Of a stretch of DNA of 64,000 nucleotides, positions 24,503 through 36,551 are shown piece after piece (positions within the stretch are counted from its first letter, which is position 1; each line of letters begins with the position of its first letter). The translations under genes were made by a program, and so were the position numbers. Below the pieces are notes generated by a model. It searched no databases. It worked only from the letters and a program-made list of their open reading frames with translations, and was not told the origin of the DNA. Source of the stretch: Absidia repens (taxonomy: Eukaryota > Mucoromycota > Mucoromycetes > Mucorales > Cunninghamellaceae); NCBI GenBank assembly GCA_002105175.1, contig MCGE01000001.1, positions 62,001 through 126,000 on the forward strand, read 5' to 3'.

Positions 24503-24691
24503 GTTGAGATAAATGATTGCATATGAAAGAGTCTACAATGATCAAAAACGAAAACAAAAAAAAAAAATATAGAAAAGCGAAATAACAAAACTTCTACCTT
24601 TTGGTCACTATTTTAAACCCCGTCAGGGTTTTTTTTTTGTCAAAGTTTCACGCTCACCTTTTCTTTTTTCTCTTGCTTTTCAAACACACTC
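24503..24691. promoter_or_regulatory. Short divergent promoter, ZZZ3-like (-) and AP-3 mu (+)
   Basis: Only 189 bp separate the two start codons. It contains an A run (24556-24567), a T run (24630-24638) and TTTTCTTTTTTCTCTTGC just before the AP-3 mu start. No specific factor site was assigned. Confidence 0.45.
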
Positions 24692-26711
24692 ATGATAAAC
24701 TCTTTATTTGTAATCAATCCGCAAGGGTAAGGTAGAAGAAACTATATTATTATAGAGACTTATGCTTAGGATACAAAGAGCTTAGTTATTCTTGGACTAA
24801 CTTCACTTTTGATATCTATTTTTTAGAAAGATAATCGTTGAAAAACACTGGCGTGGAATATTATCAAGGCAAATTGTAGATGTCTTCAATGACGAAAGCT
24901 TCAAGTTTATGAACTCACCTCCAGGTAGCTTGAACAAGGATGATCTCGGGGTTGCGGGGAAAGAGTCCTTTTTCACCAAGCAAGATATACCTCCTGTACT
25001 GGAATCCAGCAAATATTGGTTACTGAACGTCCTTCGAGATGACTTGACGTGGTTATGTCCTGTGGATAAAGAAGGTAAAACGAGGGAATGACAGGACGGT
25101 GGAGGCATGATGATATAGTTTAGTACTAACACATGCTTCTTTTGAATAGTGGATCCTATGCTTGTATTTGAATTTCTTCATCGAATCATAGACGTCCTCA
25201 CCGATTATCTTGGCGATATTTCGGAAGCCTCAATTAGAGAAAATTTTGTGATTGTATACCAGGTAGAACTCAAAAAAAAAAAAAGAAAAAAAAAGTAAGG
25301 AATACGTACTTGTACAATGGTGCTTACATGTGTTTTATTTGATTCTGAAGCTTTTAGAAGAAATGATGGATTATGGTTATCCATTGACCACCGAACCCAA
25401 CGCCCTGAAGGAGATCATTATGCCACCTACAATGATCAACAAAATGATGACCACTGTTAGCGCAGCAGCTGGGTAAGAAAAGTATATATACTGGGAATGA
25501 CATTCATTTATTGATCTATCTTTTCATGATTTATTATAGTGTGGCCCCTAAATTCCCCCAAAACATGTCCAATATTCCATGGCGGAAAGCTGGTGTCAAA
25601 TATACACAAAATGAAATCTACTTTGACATTGTGGAAGAAATTGATGCTACCATTGCGGCGTAAGTGAGAAAAAAAAAAAAAAAAAAACCAGCCATATACC
25701 ATGTGTGTTATGTCAGCTCATCAATACGTTTACATTTTTATCATAGAAACGGTGCAGTAGTGTCGTGTGAAGCCCATGGTACGGTGGTCGCCAACAGTCG
25801 ACTCTCTGGTATGCCTGACTTGACTCTTAGCTTCACAAACCCTCGATTGATTGATGATGAAAGTTTTCACCCATGCGTAAGGTATCGGAAATGGGAATCT
25901 GAAAAAGTACTATCCTTTGTACCTCCTGATGGCCACTTCAAACTAATGTCATATCGGTAAGAAAAAAAAAAGGAGGGGGCGGTAAAAGGAGGAGGGAAGT
26001 GTATATGACCTCTTACTTACATTTTTTCTTTTTTTGAATTTGAATTTAATAGCGTTGCATTATCACCTTACCAATCAATGCCATTGCAAGTCAAACCTCA
26101 AATTCTTCCTACCAAGAACGGTGGCAAATTCGATATTTCTGTCCTGCATCGATTTAGTGATGGGAAACCTATTGAAAACGTCACAGTTTCTCTACCTATG
26201 CCAAAATCCACTACTAATGTTAGCGCCACTTGCAATGTCGGAAATTACATGTACGATCCGGTGACCAAAGTAAGTAAAACAACAGCCTCAACTGAAGAAG
26301 CGGGTAGGAGTCGTAGTATTCGGATACGAAATAGTAGATCTTTGTGACCTATATTTATACTTACTGTTACATTCCTTGTTTTATTAGACAATAAACTGGG
26401 AAATTGGTAAAATACAACAACGAGAACGAGCTCCTATGCTATCTGGTACTTTTAATAGCAGGTAAGACCATTATTGGAGTGTAAGTAGTTGACACATGGA
26501 CTGACCATCTTTTTAATTTATTTTTCTTTTTAAAATTTCAAGCGATGTGCAACCAGAAGTAGGCTTGACAGTGGGTGTTAACTTCCAAATCAATATGTAT
26601 TCTGTATCAGGATTGAAGGTAGACAGTCTTCGTGTCTTCCATGAAGGTTACAAGCCATACAAAGGGGTACGGAGTATGACCAAGGCTGGCAAATTCCAGA
26701 TTCGTACTTAG
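24692..26711 (+). CDS. APM3: AP-3 adaptor complex subunit mu
   Basis: Medium subunit of the AP-3 adaptor, which sorts cargo to vacuole or lysosome-like organelles. Nine exons: 24692-24726, 24827-25074, 25150-25262, 25351-25472, 25540-25659, 25747-25956, 26053-26269, 26388-26461 and 26543-26711, all in frame, 435 residues. The longin-type N-terminus ([20 protein letters not shown]) runs across intron 1. The mu homology domain begins near [20 protein letters not shown], and family motifs such as [17 protein letters not shown] and FIPPDG-like [14 protein letters not shown] are present. The protein ends in [16 protein letters not shown], typical of AP-3 mu. Start set at 24692 because it gives the expected first strand of the longin fold. 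Confidence 0.93.
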
Positions 26712-27032
26712 ATTAGCTTAGTTTACTTGTAGAAATGACGATGGTTTTTTTATACATTCAATAAACAGCTTTTTGCACCTATATACCGATGCATTTTTTT
26801 TAAAAGTATCTTGCTTCTCATATATTCACCCTTTTAATATTAGAGTCTCTTGAGATTACGCGTCATCTCGAGAATCCACTTATATATCCCACTGCCAATC
26901 ATCTATGAATAAAAGTCAATTGTGTTTTTTTTAGTGTTTGTCAATAATCAAAAAATTCATTTTATTTTGTAAAGAAAAAAAAAAAAAAAGGAAATGGCGG
27001 AGCTATGGTAGAGGTATTATGATGATGTGCAA
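26712..27032. other. Convergent 3' intergenic region
   Basis: Contains CAATAAAC (26759) after the AP-3 mu stop and a poly-A run (26974-26990). No gene is evident. Confidence 0.4.
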
Positions 27033-27329
27033 TTACTGCATGCGAATAGGGGAAGCTGTATTAGATTTATCTAGAAATTGATATCCAGTATTTGCGTCCC
27101 ATAATGAATCGTTGGCAGATTCATCATCTTCAATTGAATCTGACATTGTTGAATCATCATACTTTGAGCCAGTAGTAGGTTTGCTTTGTTTTTGATTCAG
27201 TAATGCCGAAAGTTGTGCCCAAGATAGATCCATAAAACTTGTATTCTTTGGTGTAGTGATACTTGGGTCTTCATCAATAAGATTAGGAATTGTTTTAATA
27301 TGTTCAAGAAGCTTGTGGCCAGGATCCAT
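27033..27329 (-). CDS. Small hypothetical protein, 98 residues
   Basis: Uninterrupted minus-strand frame from ATG at 27329 to a stop at 27033. Composition looks coding rather than random, with balanced codons, an amphipathic start (HKLLEHIKTIPNLIDED), a Trp/Leu segment (FMDLSWAQLSALLNQK) and an acidic Ser-rich tail. No signal peptide, membrane segment or known family was seen. A separate exon upstream cannot be excluded. The 5' flank to 28348 is non-coding. Confidence 0.5.
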   Translation of the reverse strand: MDPGHKLLEHIKTIPNLIDEDPSITTPKNTSFMDLSWAQLSALLNQKQSKPTTGSKYDDSTMSDSIEDDESANDSLWDANTGYQFLDKSNTASPIRMQ

Positions 27330-28348
27330 GATTGATTTTGATTAATAACTATATGAAAGTATGAAATAAATGATATAGAAAAGAGAATGGAAACTACGCT
27401 CAAACCCCTCTTATTTATCTTTGAAAACTTTATTAGGCTAGGCCGTAAGGTAGCCTCTTCTGGACCCCAGAGTATGGACAACCCGCATCGCCTTCGCCCA
27501 CGGTTTGATGGGTTTGATAATTTAGGGCCCCTTTTTGAGCGGCGATTTTTATGTTGTCATCATAACTATGCGTCATTGTTCATCGTCAACAATCAATCTC
27601 TTTCAATTTCAAAAGCTCATTATTTCATAATATTACTATATTACTTTATGCGATATCTTTATGCAACATTATAAGCATACAAGATAGTGCTTATATAAAA
27701 ATAAACAACCTTTTTGTTTTGTTATTTTGGATAAATGGGAACAAAACATGATCATTTTTAGGGAACAATGGGTATTTTTGGCATGGCTTGAGCGGACTTT
27801 CTACATTTCGATGGGCCAAGGATTTACGTGCTCAGTGTGGACTTCCATAGAAACTTCAGGAACGATAAAGAAAAAAAAAATCCATGCATTCGGCATTAAT
27901 TGTTAAAGGAAAACCAATATAGTGCTGCTAGTAGATTTGTTTCTTTATTTCCGTATACAGTAAGTCTGATCTAGAACAATAACGGGAGGGAGATCCCAAA
28001 ACAAGCAGATATGGGTCAATGAGATGTGCGTTATCAGCTTCCGGTATGGTATGGCACTACAAGCGAAGTTATTTATTTATTTATTTATTTCATTATTTAT
28101 ATGGTCCTACCATCAGAAAGCCAAGCTTTTTTGTATCTTTTATGAAATAGGAGGCAATTCAAACGGCGCTCGAGCACAGCTATTTTTACTTTTTTTTTTC
28201 TTTTTACCATTTTTGTCTTTGTCTCTCGCCTTTTTTTATTATTTTTATTTTGCTCAAAAATATACATAAGCAACACACTTCCCCTATTCCCTCTGAACAA
28301 GAACCAATACACACTTGAGTACTTCGATTATTTATATATTATATTTTG
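27330..28348. promoter_or_regulatory. 1-kb divergent intergenic region
   Basis: Lies between the small ORF (-) and the F-BAR gene (+). It includes a TTTA/ATTT tetranucleotide tract (28070-28100) and T runs near 28190. No further gene was found. Confidence 0.4.
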
Positions 28349-29436
28349 ATGGCGGCCAGTGTAAAACCACCCCTCACTTTACAGTTTGCTGATGCTTTTT
28401 GGGTAAGTCTATTTTATACCTTGCTGGCTTGATAGATTCTTGACTTGGCACTAACTCTATTCTTCTCCTTCTTTAGGACGAACAATATTATGGAGTTGAT
28501 GTTATAGACCAACGAATAACCAACGCCAAACAGACTTGTGAAGAAATCAAAAAACTTTATGAAATCAGGTATGGTATTTCGTAAATTGACTTGCTTTGAA
28601 ATGCTAATGTATACTATGATATGATTGATTTACTTCTTTAATAATATAGGTCACAAATGGAAGGGGAATATGGTGATCGTTTATTGAAACTATCACAGCT
28701 CATTGTTGGTCAGGACGACGATGGGACCTTGGCGGAATCACTCTCTCATATCCCCAGTGCTCTAGAAACAACCGCTCGTGCTCATATGGATTTGGCACAA
28801 CAACTTTTGCACCATTTGCAATCTCCTCTTGACAACTTCATCAAGGAGCAAGGTGAGATCTATGCTGCTGTAAGTACTGTTGAACACTTATCGAAATCTA
28901 TCAATACTTATGTTCCTTCTCTTTCTGTTAGAAACATCGACGCATACAAGATAAAATCAAAACCCGGAAGGTATCTTACGAACATATGGTCAAGGTAAGA
29001 TACACAATTGATTAGCCGTCATATATTTAATCCTTTATATTTGTTTCATAGACGAAGGACGATTATACTAGTAAATGTGCCAGGTTGAAGGAAATCTATC
29101 GGTATCTGGAGGAATACACCGCTTCACCGGATGAACAACGTCAGGTAAACAAACACTCAAGTCACTGTGCATGGGAAAAGGGACGAGTGATTGTGATTGA
29201 CAACAATGATGCTGATAACGGAATGTCCCTTCTCTCTTTATTAGGCTGAGGCGGATCGCGATGCTTGCTTAGAAACCATCCGGTTAGCGGAACAAGAGTA
29301 CCGACAATCTATTGACACTTACAACAACCATACAATGCTTTGGATGGATGATTGGCGATCAACATGTGATATTTACCAGCAGTTGGAAGAAAAGCGAATT
29401 CGATTTATACGCAGTAGTTTATGGGCGTAAGTACTC

Positions 29437-29497
<61 letters not shown>

Positions 29498-32164
29498 TAT
29501 TATACAAAGCAGTAGATTTAACATCATCATTGCGTTATTTAATAGGTTTGCCAACATGATGTCAAGTGTTTATATTGTGGATGATCAATGCTGTGAACGC
29601 ATTCGGACGGCTTTGGAACTAACAGATGTGGACAAGGATATACTTGCATTCGTAGAAAAACATGGGACTGGCAAGGTGCTGCCAGGTAAGCGAAAAATTC
29701 GAGAAAAAACTGTCGGCAAACCTTATTGAAAAGCATGATTACTTAATTTTTTTATTTTCTTTGTCAATTTAGAATTTGCTGAATTTGAAGATGCGCTACC
29801 TCACATGTCCCCTGTACATGATTCGAATAGTGACCAGCAACATGGCAGTATTGAGATCAAAGACCTACCTACTTTACCTGTAACAGCAATCAACAAAGAT
29901 GAAGATTTATCTGAACACATTACACCTATACAACACAATGATGTCGAAGGCACAAGCGATCGATCAGTACAACGCCAATCTCAGCAGCAACAAGAATTAC
30001 ACTCGGTGCCCCCCAACAGCCTCGTCAATCTGACGCCATGACTTTTGCTATGGAAGCTGTCGAAAATATGCTACAGGATGACCCCACCGCACACAAGCAA
30101 CCGACTGAAAATGGTACATCGACGATTCAACCTCAAGAGAACGCCGCACATCAGCAAATGTCAACACCATCTCAAGATCGTAGTATTAATGATTCAAAAC
30201 CACCCAACACACCGCAACCAGCTGGATTGGCATCGACGATAGACACCAAACGACCTTCATCCATCAAATCATTCGAATCCGGTGGGCAGCAACTTCGTTT
30301 TAAGCCTGTCCCGAACCCAGCCTTCGCCGCACGCAACAAGGAAAACCAAAGCAGCTCACCTAGTATGGAAAATGCCAACAAGAAAAAACCTCAGTCACCT
30401 GACAATAATACCGAATATGACAACGATCAACAATTGGCCGAACTTATATCGACAGCAGCACTAGTAGCAGCTGGGAATGACGATGAGATCGATCACCACA
30501 AAAGGACAGCAATGACTGAAAATACAAAGGATATCGCCAAAAACGATGACGCTATCCATTTATCTGACGATGAATCTGAAGACAGTTACAACATACCTGT
30601 GCGACCGCCTCCAAAGAATGAAAAGTGGGTGATATCTTCCATTAGACGACCTCAAATGGTGCCTGTACGCTCTACCAATGCCCATTTGTTTGATGGAACA
30701 CCATCTACACGTGCAAGTATGATCAGGTCCAGTATCGCTATAGCCGATGTCAATGTAGAGCAACAACAATGGCAGCAACAACAACAGCAACACAATCAGT
30801 CCACTGTACCCAATGACCAACACTCGTCACCACTACAGCAAGAAGAATCTCATGAGGTCGGCACTAGCGCAAAAATGAATCGACCCCATCCGGCTTTGAA
30901 GATTGATATCCCAAACAAAAACGAAACTAAAGCCGCAGCACAAGAAGCCATAGCAGCCGGTCGGGCTCACACTCAAAACATTCCCCATCCTACTCAACAG
31001 CAAAGTTATTCACATCCTCAGCAGCAGCAGCAACAACAACATCAGCAACATCAGCAACAGCAACAACAGCAACAACAAAACGACACGGGAGGTATCAGAC
31101 CTCCTCCATGGCAGCAAGAAGGAACATCGTCAACACCTCAGCATCAGCATTCATACAACCAGTACGAAACGTCCCACCATGAGCACCGCTACTCTCAGCA
31201 ACAACATATGTATGGACAGCCGCAGCAGCAGCAAGGTGGAGGAGGAGGTTTACATCGGTATGGAAGCGTCTCGGGACCTCGTGTGGCACCAGAGATTATT
31301 ACAACGGACTTGGACAATGACAACACCAATGGGAAGATGGGAAAGAACGGAAACGAATTCAGCAAATTTATGAAAGGCGTTCTCAAATCCAACGACGACC
31401 CTAATACCAAACCCACAGGCTCAGCACTACCACAAGAACTGTCTGCATCGACAAGCGCAAACAAAAAGGACAAATCCGGTCGATTTTCTTTGGGCATCTT
31501 CGGCAACAAAAAGGATAAGGACAAGCGCAATCAAAAGGATGGACGTGATTCAATGATGCAACGGACACCTCCGCCTGGTGATGTACTCATCAGTGGACCC
31601 CCTGGCGGTGGCCCTGTAGTAATGCCTGGAGATACGAACACCATGCACTCATATTACAACAATAATAACAATACCAATAGCATCAATAACGGTCGTCCTA
31701 ATGGAGCCATGGCCACATCATCTACTGTCATCGCCACCACTCAGCCTATTGACGAATCGAATAATATACCAAACGTTTCAGGCCACAGTCTTGATCAACA
31801 ACAACAACAGCAACCAAATGGGGTACCGACTGGCATATCAACACTACAACCAGTAGATTCATTGGATGACAGGAATCAACTATCTGATGGAACTCCTATC
31901 ATGCATTATGCTCGGGCTATATGGTCATTTACAGCTACGGTAAGAAATCCAAAATATTAATAACAATATTGATGAATTTATAATATTTTAATATTAATTG
32001 TACCTCTTTTCTTTTGATGATAGATTCCTTTGGAAATGACCTTCTCGGCGGGTGATAGATTGGCTATTGTCAAGAAGCAGGCAGATGGCTGGTGGGACGC
32101 CGAGCTGCAGGGGTCAAATAAAAGTCGCGGATTGGTGCCTGGAAACTACATGGAAATGGAATGA
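28349..32164 (+). CDS. F-BAR/SH3 cytokinesis protein (Cdc15/Imp2/Hof1 type), one-base frameshift
   Basis: Exons 28349-28402, 28477-28568, 28650-28869, 28932-28994, 29052-29144, 29245-29426, 29546-29685, 29773-31939 and 32024-32164. Residues about 1-290 form an F-BAR domain (FADAFWDEQYYGVDVI, EYGDRLLKLS, SYEHMVKTKDDYTSKCARLK), which binds and bends membrane. A long disordered, polyQ-rich middle follows, and the C-terminus is an SH3 domain (ARAIWSFTATIPLEMTFSAG, DGWWDAEL, GLVPGNYMEME). Relatives scaffold the contractile ring and septum. In exon 8 the frame ends at 30041, while the rest of the protein is in another frame. One extra base at the C6 run (30009-30014) would join them into about 1050 residues. 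It is therefore either an assembly error or a real truncation to about 370 residues. Confidence 0.85.
29442..29492. repeat. (TA)n microsatellite, about 25 units
   Basis: Pure TA dinucleotide run inside intron 6 of the F-BAR gene, directly after the GTAAG donor region. Confidence 0.95.
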
Positions 32165-32258
32165 TCGTTTTTAGTATTTTAGTTGTAGTTCTACTTCGTA
32201 TTTTTATTTTTTTTATGTGGCCAAATAAAAAAATTTCTCCGCTACTTTCTTCTCCATA

Positions 32259-33140
32259 ATGAAATTTTTATCCCTTTTGATTTTGTTATCGTTTGCCTTT
32301 GGATACTATGCTCAAGTCATTCAGGTGACGGATGCCAACTTTGACCAATTGGTGAAGAAGTCTGACCAATGGGTAGTCGAATTGTAAGATCTCCCCCTCC
32401 CCTCGCCACTCTCCTTCTCCCTCCCAAAAAAAGGAAGAAGAGGATTTCTAGCCTAATTGATGACAAACTACTGATGATACATATATATACTAGTTATGCT
32501 GATTGGTGTGGTTATTGTACTCGCTTTGCCCCTGTGTATGATATAGTTGAAGAAAATATCCGGACCACCAATTACCAACCAATCTATTTCGGTAAAGTCA
32601 ATATCGATGAGAATCCTGCTTTGGCAGCGCGATTCTTCGTCTCACGTTTGCCGACCTTATTCCATGTTCATCAACATCAAGTTCGTGCTCTTCCCCTGAC
32701 CGGTGATGTGTCTTTGATGATCGACTCGCTGAAACATCAAGAATGGACAGCAATCAGTCCCATTGGTGGCTGGCGATCCCCTTATGGTCTTTTGTAAGCG
32801 CCTATACACAAACACCCCAAAAAACACCATGTACATTTTTGCCCTGATTTTTTTTTTTTTTTTTTTTTTTTTTTGTGTTAGTGGTCGTCTGCTTGGATGG
32901 ACTGGGTATTCAGTGAAAATACTATCGACAGTTTCGCCATGGCAGATGATTGGTTTGCTATTTGGATTATTGGTATGTGGTCTCGGTCTGACTAGCTATT
33001 TTTCACCTCGCCCATCCTCCTTGGCAGTCAATGAAGAACCTAGTGTATCCTCTGCTCTTGCTGCTGGTCTGTCTTCCTCCACTGCCATCAACAATAAATC
33101 ATCAAATACTCAAAAACGACCATCTAGACGTATTGATTAG
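32259..33140 (+). CDS. TMX-like transmembrane thioredoxin-domain protein
   Basis: Three exons, 32259-32383, 32494-32793 and 32882-33140, in frame, 227 residues. A signal peptide (MKFLSLLILLSFAFG) leads into a thioredoxin domain with active site WCGYC (FYADWCGYCTRFAP across intron 1). The cis-proline loop is SRLPTLF. A membrane segment near residues 155-180 (PWQMIGLLFGLLVCGLGL) is followed by a Ser-rich tail with basic end (KRPSRRID). This order matches ER-membrane thioredoxin-related TMX proteins, which handle disulfides in the secretory pathway. It starts only 95 bp after the F-BAR stop in the same direction, so its promoter must be very short or overlap that 3' UTR. A CAATAAAA site follows at about 33207. 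Confidence 0.85.
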
Positions 33141-33232
33141 TTATAATTGTAGCTTCATAGTAGCTTGTAGTGATTTTTTTTTAGATATATTTATGATATC
33201 GACTTTCAATAAAAAAAAACAAGCAAACCATT

Positions 33233-33690
33233 TTGTATACTTTATTTGTTTTGTGGATGCTATCAAATTGATGGGCTTTATTTGATACTGGGGATCAGGC
33301 ACAAAAATGACTTTATTTGTAAATTGTATAGCAAAGGTAGTAAAAAAAGGAAAAGTCTACACTAGTATGATAGAAAGGGCAAGCGAGATCTATATTAACA
33401 TGTTTGAATGATGTGTGGGATGCTATATATGTATATTTATATATTTATATATTTATATGCTAAACGAAAAACAAAAAAACAATAATCAAGACATTTAATA
33501 AAATAAAATAAAATAAAAAACGTTTTGTACATACACTTTATTTATTTTGTGGATACTATCAAATTGATGGGTTTTATTCGATATTGGGACCAGAAACAAA
33601 AGTAAAAAAATGTATAGCAAGGGAAAAGTCTATACTAGTATGATTGGAGGGGCAAAACGAGTTATATACTAATGTGATTGAACGTTGCGG
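33233..33690 (+). repeat. Direct duplication, about 190-bp units at roughly 295-bp spacing
   Basis: Unit 1 (about 33233-33420) and unit 2 (about 33527-33690) share TTTGTGGATRCTATCAAATT followed by GATGGG and TTTATTYGATAYTGGG, and then GGAAAAGTCTAYACTAGTAT followed by GAT. Identity is roughly 75-85 percent by eye. The duplication sits downstream of the TMX gene and upstream of the HP1-like 3' end, and it is non-coding. Confidence 0.75.
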
Positions 33691-33971
33691 GGGAATCAAT
33701 TGACTAAAGGACAGGAACTAATATAAAATGAATATACTAATAAAATATACTAATAAATGACAATAATAATAATGATCTTCATCACCCAAGTTTCGCCAGG
33801 AATGACTGAAAACGTCCCTTTGAAAATGGTGTCATCGTAAGCGGGTAGGAGGAGGAGGAGCGAAATTTAACCTACAGTACACCATACACAATCCACAATC
33901 ATAAGATAAATATGTCATCAACCAGGAAACCCCATTTCTTTATTCAATAAAAATATCAGCTATATAAATAA

Positions 33972-35256
33972 TCATTTTTCAGTCACCTTGATGTCTTCCA
34001 TAAAGGTCATATGACTTTCATAATATTCTAACAACTAGAAAAATCAAACGATCATAGTTTAGTGAGATAATGTATTGTATTGATATTTATTTTCTTATTA
34101 CTACTTACAAGTATAGGACATTTGCGGTGTAATTTCTTGGTGTCCTGAAGGGAGTAATCACCATTTTTCCTACAAAAGCAAAACAAATCAACAAGATCAG
34201 AGAGATGACTTTACTACCACTGCTCTGTCGTACATTTTTTTTAAACCCCCCCTTTTTTTTCTCTCTCTCTCTTACCATTCCAAGATGGCACGTTTTTCCT
34301 TTGATCGTCTGTCACAGAAGATGCCAGCCACCTGTTTGACCTCTCTTTCCCAATCAACATCACCAGAAGGATAGTCAAAGTCCACAATGGCATCCAGTGT
34401 TTCACGTTTGTCTCCAATCTTCACTTCCAAATGCCGGCGTGTCCAATGATCTGAAGTAACAGCTTTTCCATTGTCTTTATTTTTGTCGCTTTCTTCGCTG
34501 ACTGATTGCACATCACCTTCCAAGTCGCTATCACCACTGTCCAGTTCATTTTCGCCGGCGCTATCGTTATTATCTATGTCACCATTGCTGTCGCTGCCAC
34601 TGTCGTGATGCCTTGCTCGTTTTGCGTTTGATGATGGCCCCCAGTCCGAACCGGAGTTAGAGTCATGATAGTCTCCAGCCGAAACCTTTCTGTTTCTGAG
34701 GGAACGCGTTTTTGTTGCTGATACTGGGGTGCTACTGATCTCGTCGTCTATATCACTGTCGCTAAGGGTTATAGTTGTAGATGTTCCGACATCGTCAGCT
34801 TGTGTCTTTGACGCTTTTTTCTGTGTGAGTTCCTTGGAGGCTGTTCTAGTTGTCCTGGTTTGAGGTTCAGAATGTTCTTCCAGCTGATCATGGTATTGTT
34901 TAATGAGAAGTGGAATGGTACTATAGGGAAGTATGATGAAGTAAGTATCCTACAACACGTTTAATATTCATTATGAGGAATTGAAACTTACTCAAGGTTC
35001 CTCAATGGTTCCCAGGTATTATTCGAATCGTCATAGCCTAACCATTTCACAAGATATTCGCGTTTGTCGCGTTTGATACCCTATAAAAAATGCGTCGAAA
35101 TTTCAAATAGATGAGGATAATTCAGTGAAGAATATTCGAACAGATGCGGTGTTCTTTTCGTATATTTATTCTTTTTTTATTATTATTATTACATACCTTA
35201 TCCCTGTGAGAAAGGATCTTTTCTACTTCATATTCTTCGTCGGATATCTCAGACAT
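33972..35256 (-). CDS. HP1-like chromo/chromo-shadow domain protein
   Basis: Five exons on the minus strand (35256-35197, 35080-34992, 34920-34276, 34169-34109 and 34034-33972), in frame, 305 residues. The chromodomain covers about residues 8-60 ([37 protein letters not shown]). It keeps aromatic residues that form the methyl-lysine cage, so H3K9me-type reading is likely. A long acidic, Ser/Asp-rich linker with basic patches (RSLRNRK, AKRARHH) follows. The C-terminal chromo-shadow domain spans the last exons ([38 protein letters not shown]), the module HP1 uses to dimerise. Role: heterochromatin silencing. The 5' flank begins directly with repeat sequence, and the promoter carries a poly-A run (35275-35304). 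Confidence 0.9.
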
Positions 35257-35270
35257 TGTGAGGATACTGT

Positions 35271-35307
<37 letters not shown>

Positions 35308-35341
35308 AGCGAGAAACAAACAACCCGGAGTTATTTATTGC

Positions 35342-36110
35342 AAGAAGAAAATATTGGACGTTAGCTCGATTTTGCAGGCTGTAAAGCCAGATGGGTTGAC
35401 GTACCTCCATTTTTTTTTGGCAGTGTGTGAATTCAACCGCCGCCGCCAGCCTGCATTGTTTGTCGAGAAAAAAAAAAAAGGGAGAGGGCACCGAGAAAAA
35501 AAAAAAAAATAGAAATCAACGGGAATGAGCCAACTTCTCTTCACTGTTTTGGGCTCGTTGTGGACCTGGTGGCCCTGGCTTTCTGTTAGAACTAGTTTAG
35601 AGGCTTTCTGTTAGAACTAGTTTAGAAGGGTTTTAGAAAAGGGATTGCAAGAAACATGGGGAAACCCTTTCATTTTGGTTCTAGGATCTTGGGGAAATGT
35701 CTTGATTAGCTTAGTGCATGTATGTCACTTTTCTTCAATAAAGCATATCTCTGCTTCAATAAAACTTGTCTTTGTTTGGAAAAAATGTGTATTTGTTTAA
35801 ATGATGTGTGTTTAAACTTCATTAGAAGTTTGGAGATTCCTTTTAGAGATCCCTTTTTTTTTTATTTGACATTGTTCCTTCTTCTACACCATTCATCTAG
35901 ACTAGCATGTCTCTCAACTCCTATTAGCGGCCTCTATTTACATCTTCTTTCCTTTTAGTATAGTATTGACTATTATGGTTCAATAAAAGCTTTTTTTATT
36001 TTGCAATGAACAATGGGATGGCAAAGCTATTCTACTGTGATAGGCTATTCTACATACTATTTTATTGCGGTAGACTATTCGACAAACTATACTATTGCGG
36101 TACACTGTCT
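35342..36110 (+). repeat. Dispersed repeat family, copy D, first unit of a 1.2-kb tandem duplication
   Basis: Starts AAGAAGAAAATATTGGACG just upstream of the HP1-like gene. It includes CAACCGCCGCCGCCAGCC (35437) and the family core (35588-35690: AACTAGTTTAGAAGGG, ATGGGGAAACCC). Motifs TTCAATAAAGCATATC and TTCAATAAAACTTGTC follow, and it ends in short CTATTGCGGTAGACTATTC-type tandem repeats at 36035-36107. It is repeated at 36552-37300. Non-coding. Confidence 0.8.
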
Positions 36111-36551
36111 GTGTTTGATGGGTGTTTTTTTATTATTTTTTTATTGGGTTGGAAAGCCTATAGCAGGGATTACTACTTTTGGAAGGCTCTCCCGGCGCTT
36201 TTTTGGCGGATTTATATGCGGTATGGAGGGGTTGTTCTGTGTGTGTATGGGGATATTGGAGGGGGGGGGAATTGGTATGAGTAGAAGGAGTATGTGACTA
36301 GAAAGCGGATTCAAGCAAACGTGGGTGTCCAGGTATGTGTGTGGTTGAATGGTGGGCAATAATGTCGAGGCGGTTATTATGGCTGTAGGCTTTAGCTGTG
36401 AGCTTATAAGTGTAAACTTTAGAGCATTGTACAATTAATTGTATGAGACATGGGTGGTTGGTTTGGTGACAAAAAATGATTGTATAATATTTCTAAAAAT
36501 GCATGGAAAATTTGGAGCCGAGCAGTTTCGTAGTTCGTTTTATATAAAGCG
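36111..36551. other. Spacer between tandem repeat units D and E
   Basis: G/T-rich 440 bp with GTGTGTATGGGG-like stretches (36238-36290). Not duplicated in the second unit. No gene was recognised. Confidence 0.5.

Noticed and set aside
30038..31960. Separate gene starting at the ATG at 30038
   Set aside because: It overlaps the F-BAR frame by four bases and ends in an SH3 exon that normally belongs to the same F-BAR protein. A one-base shift explains it better.
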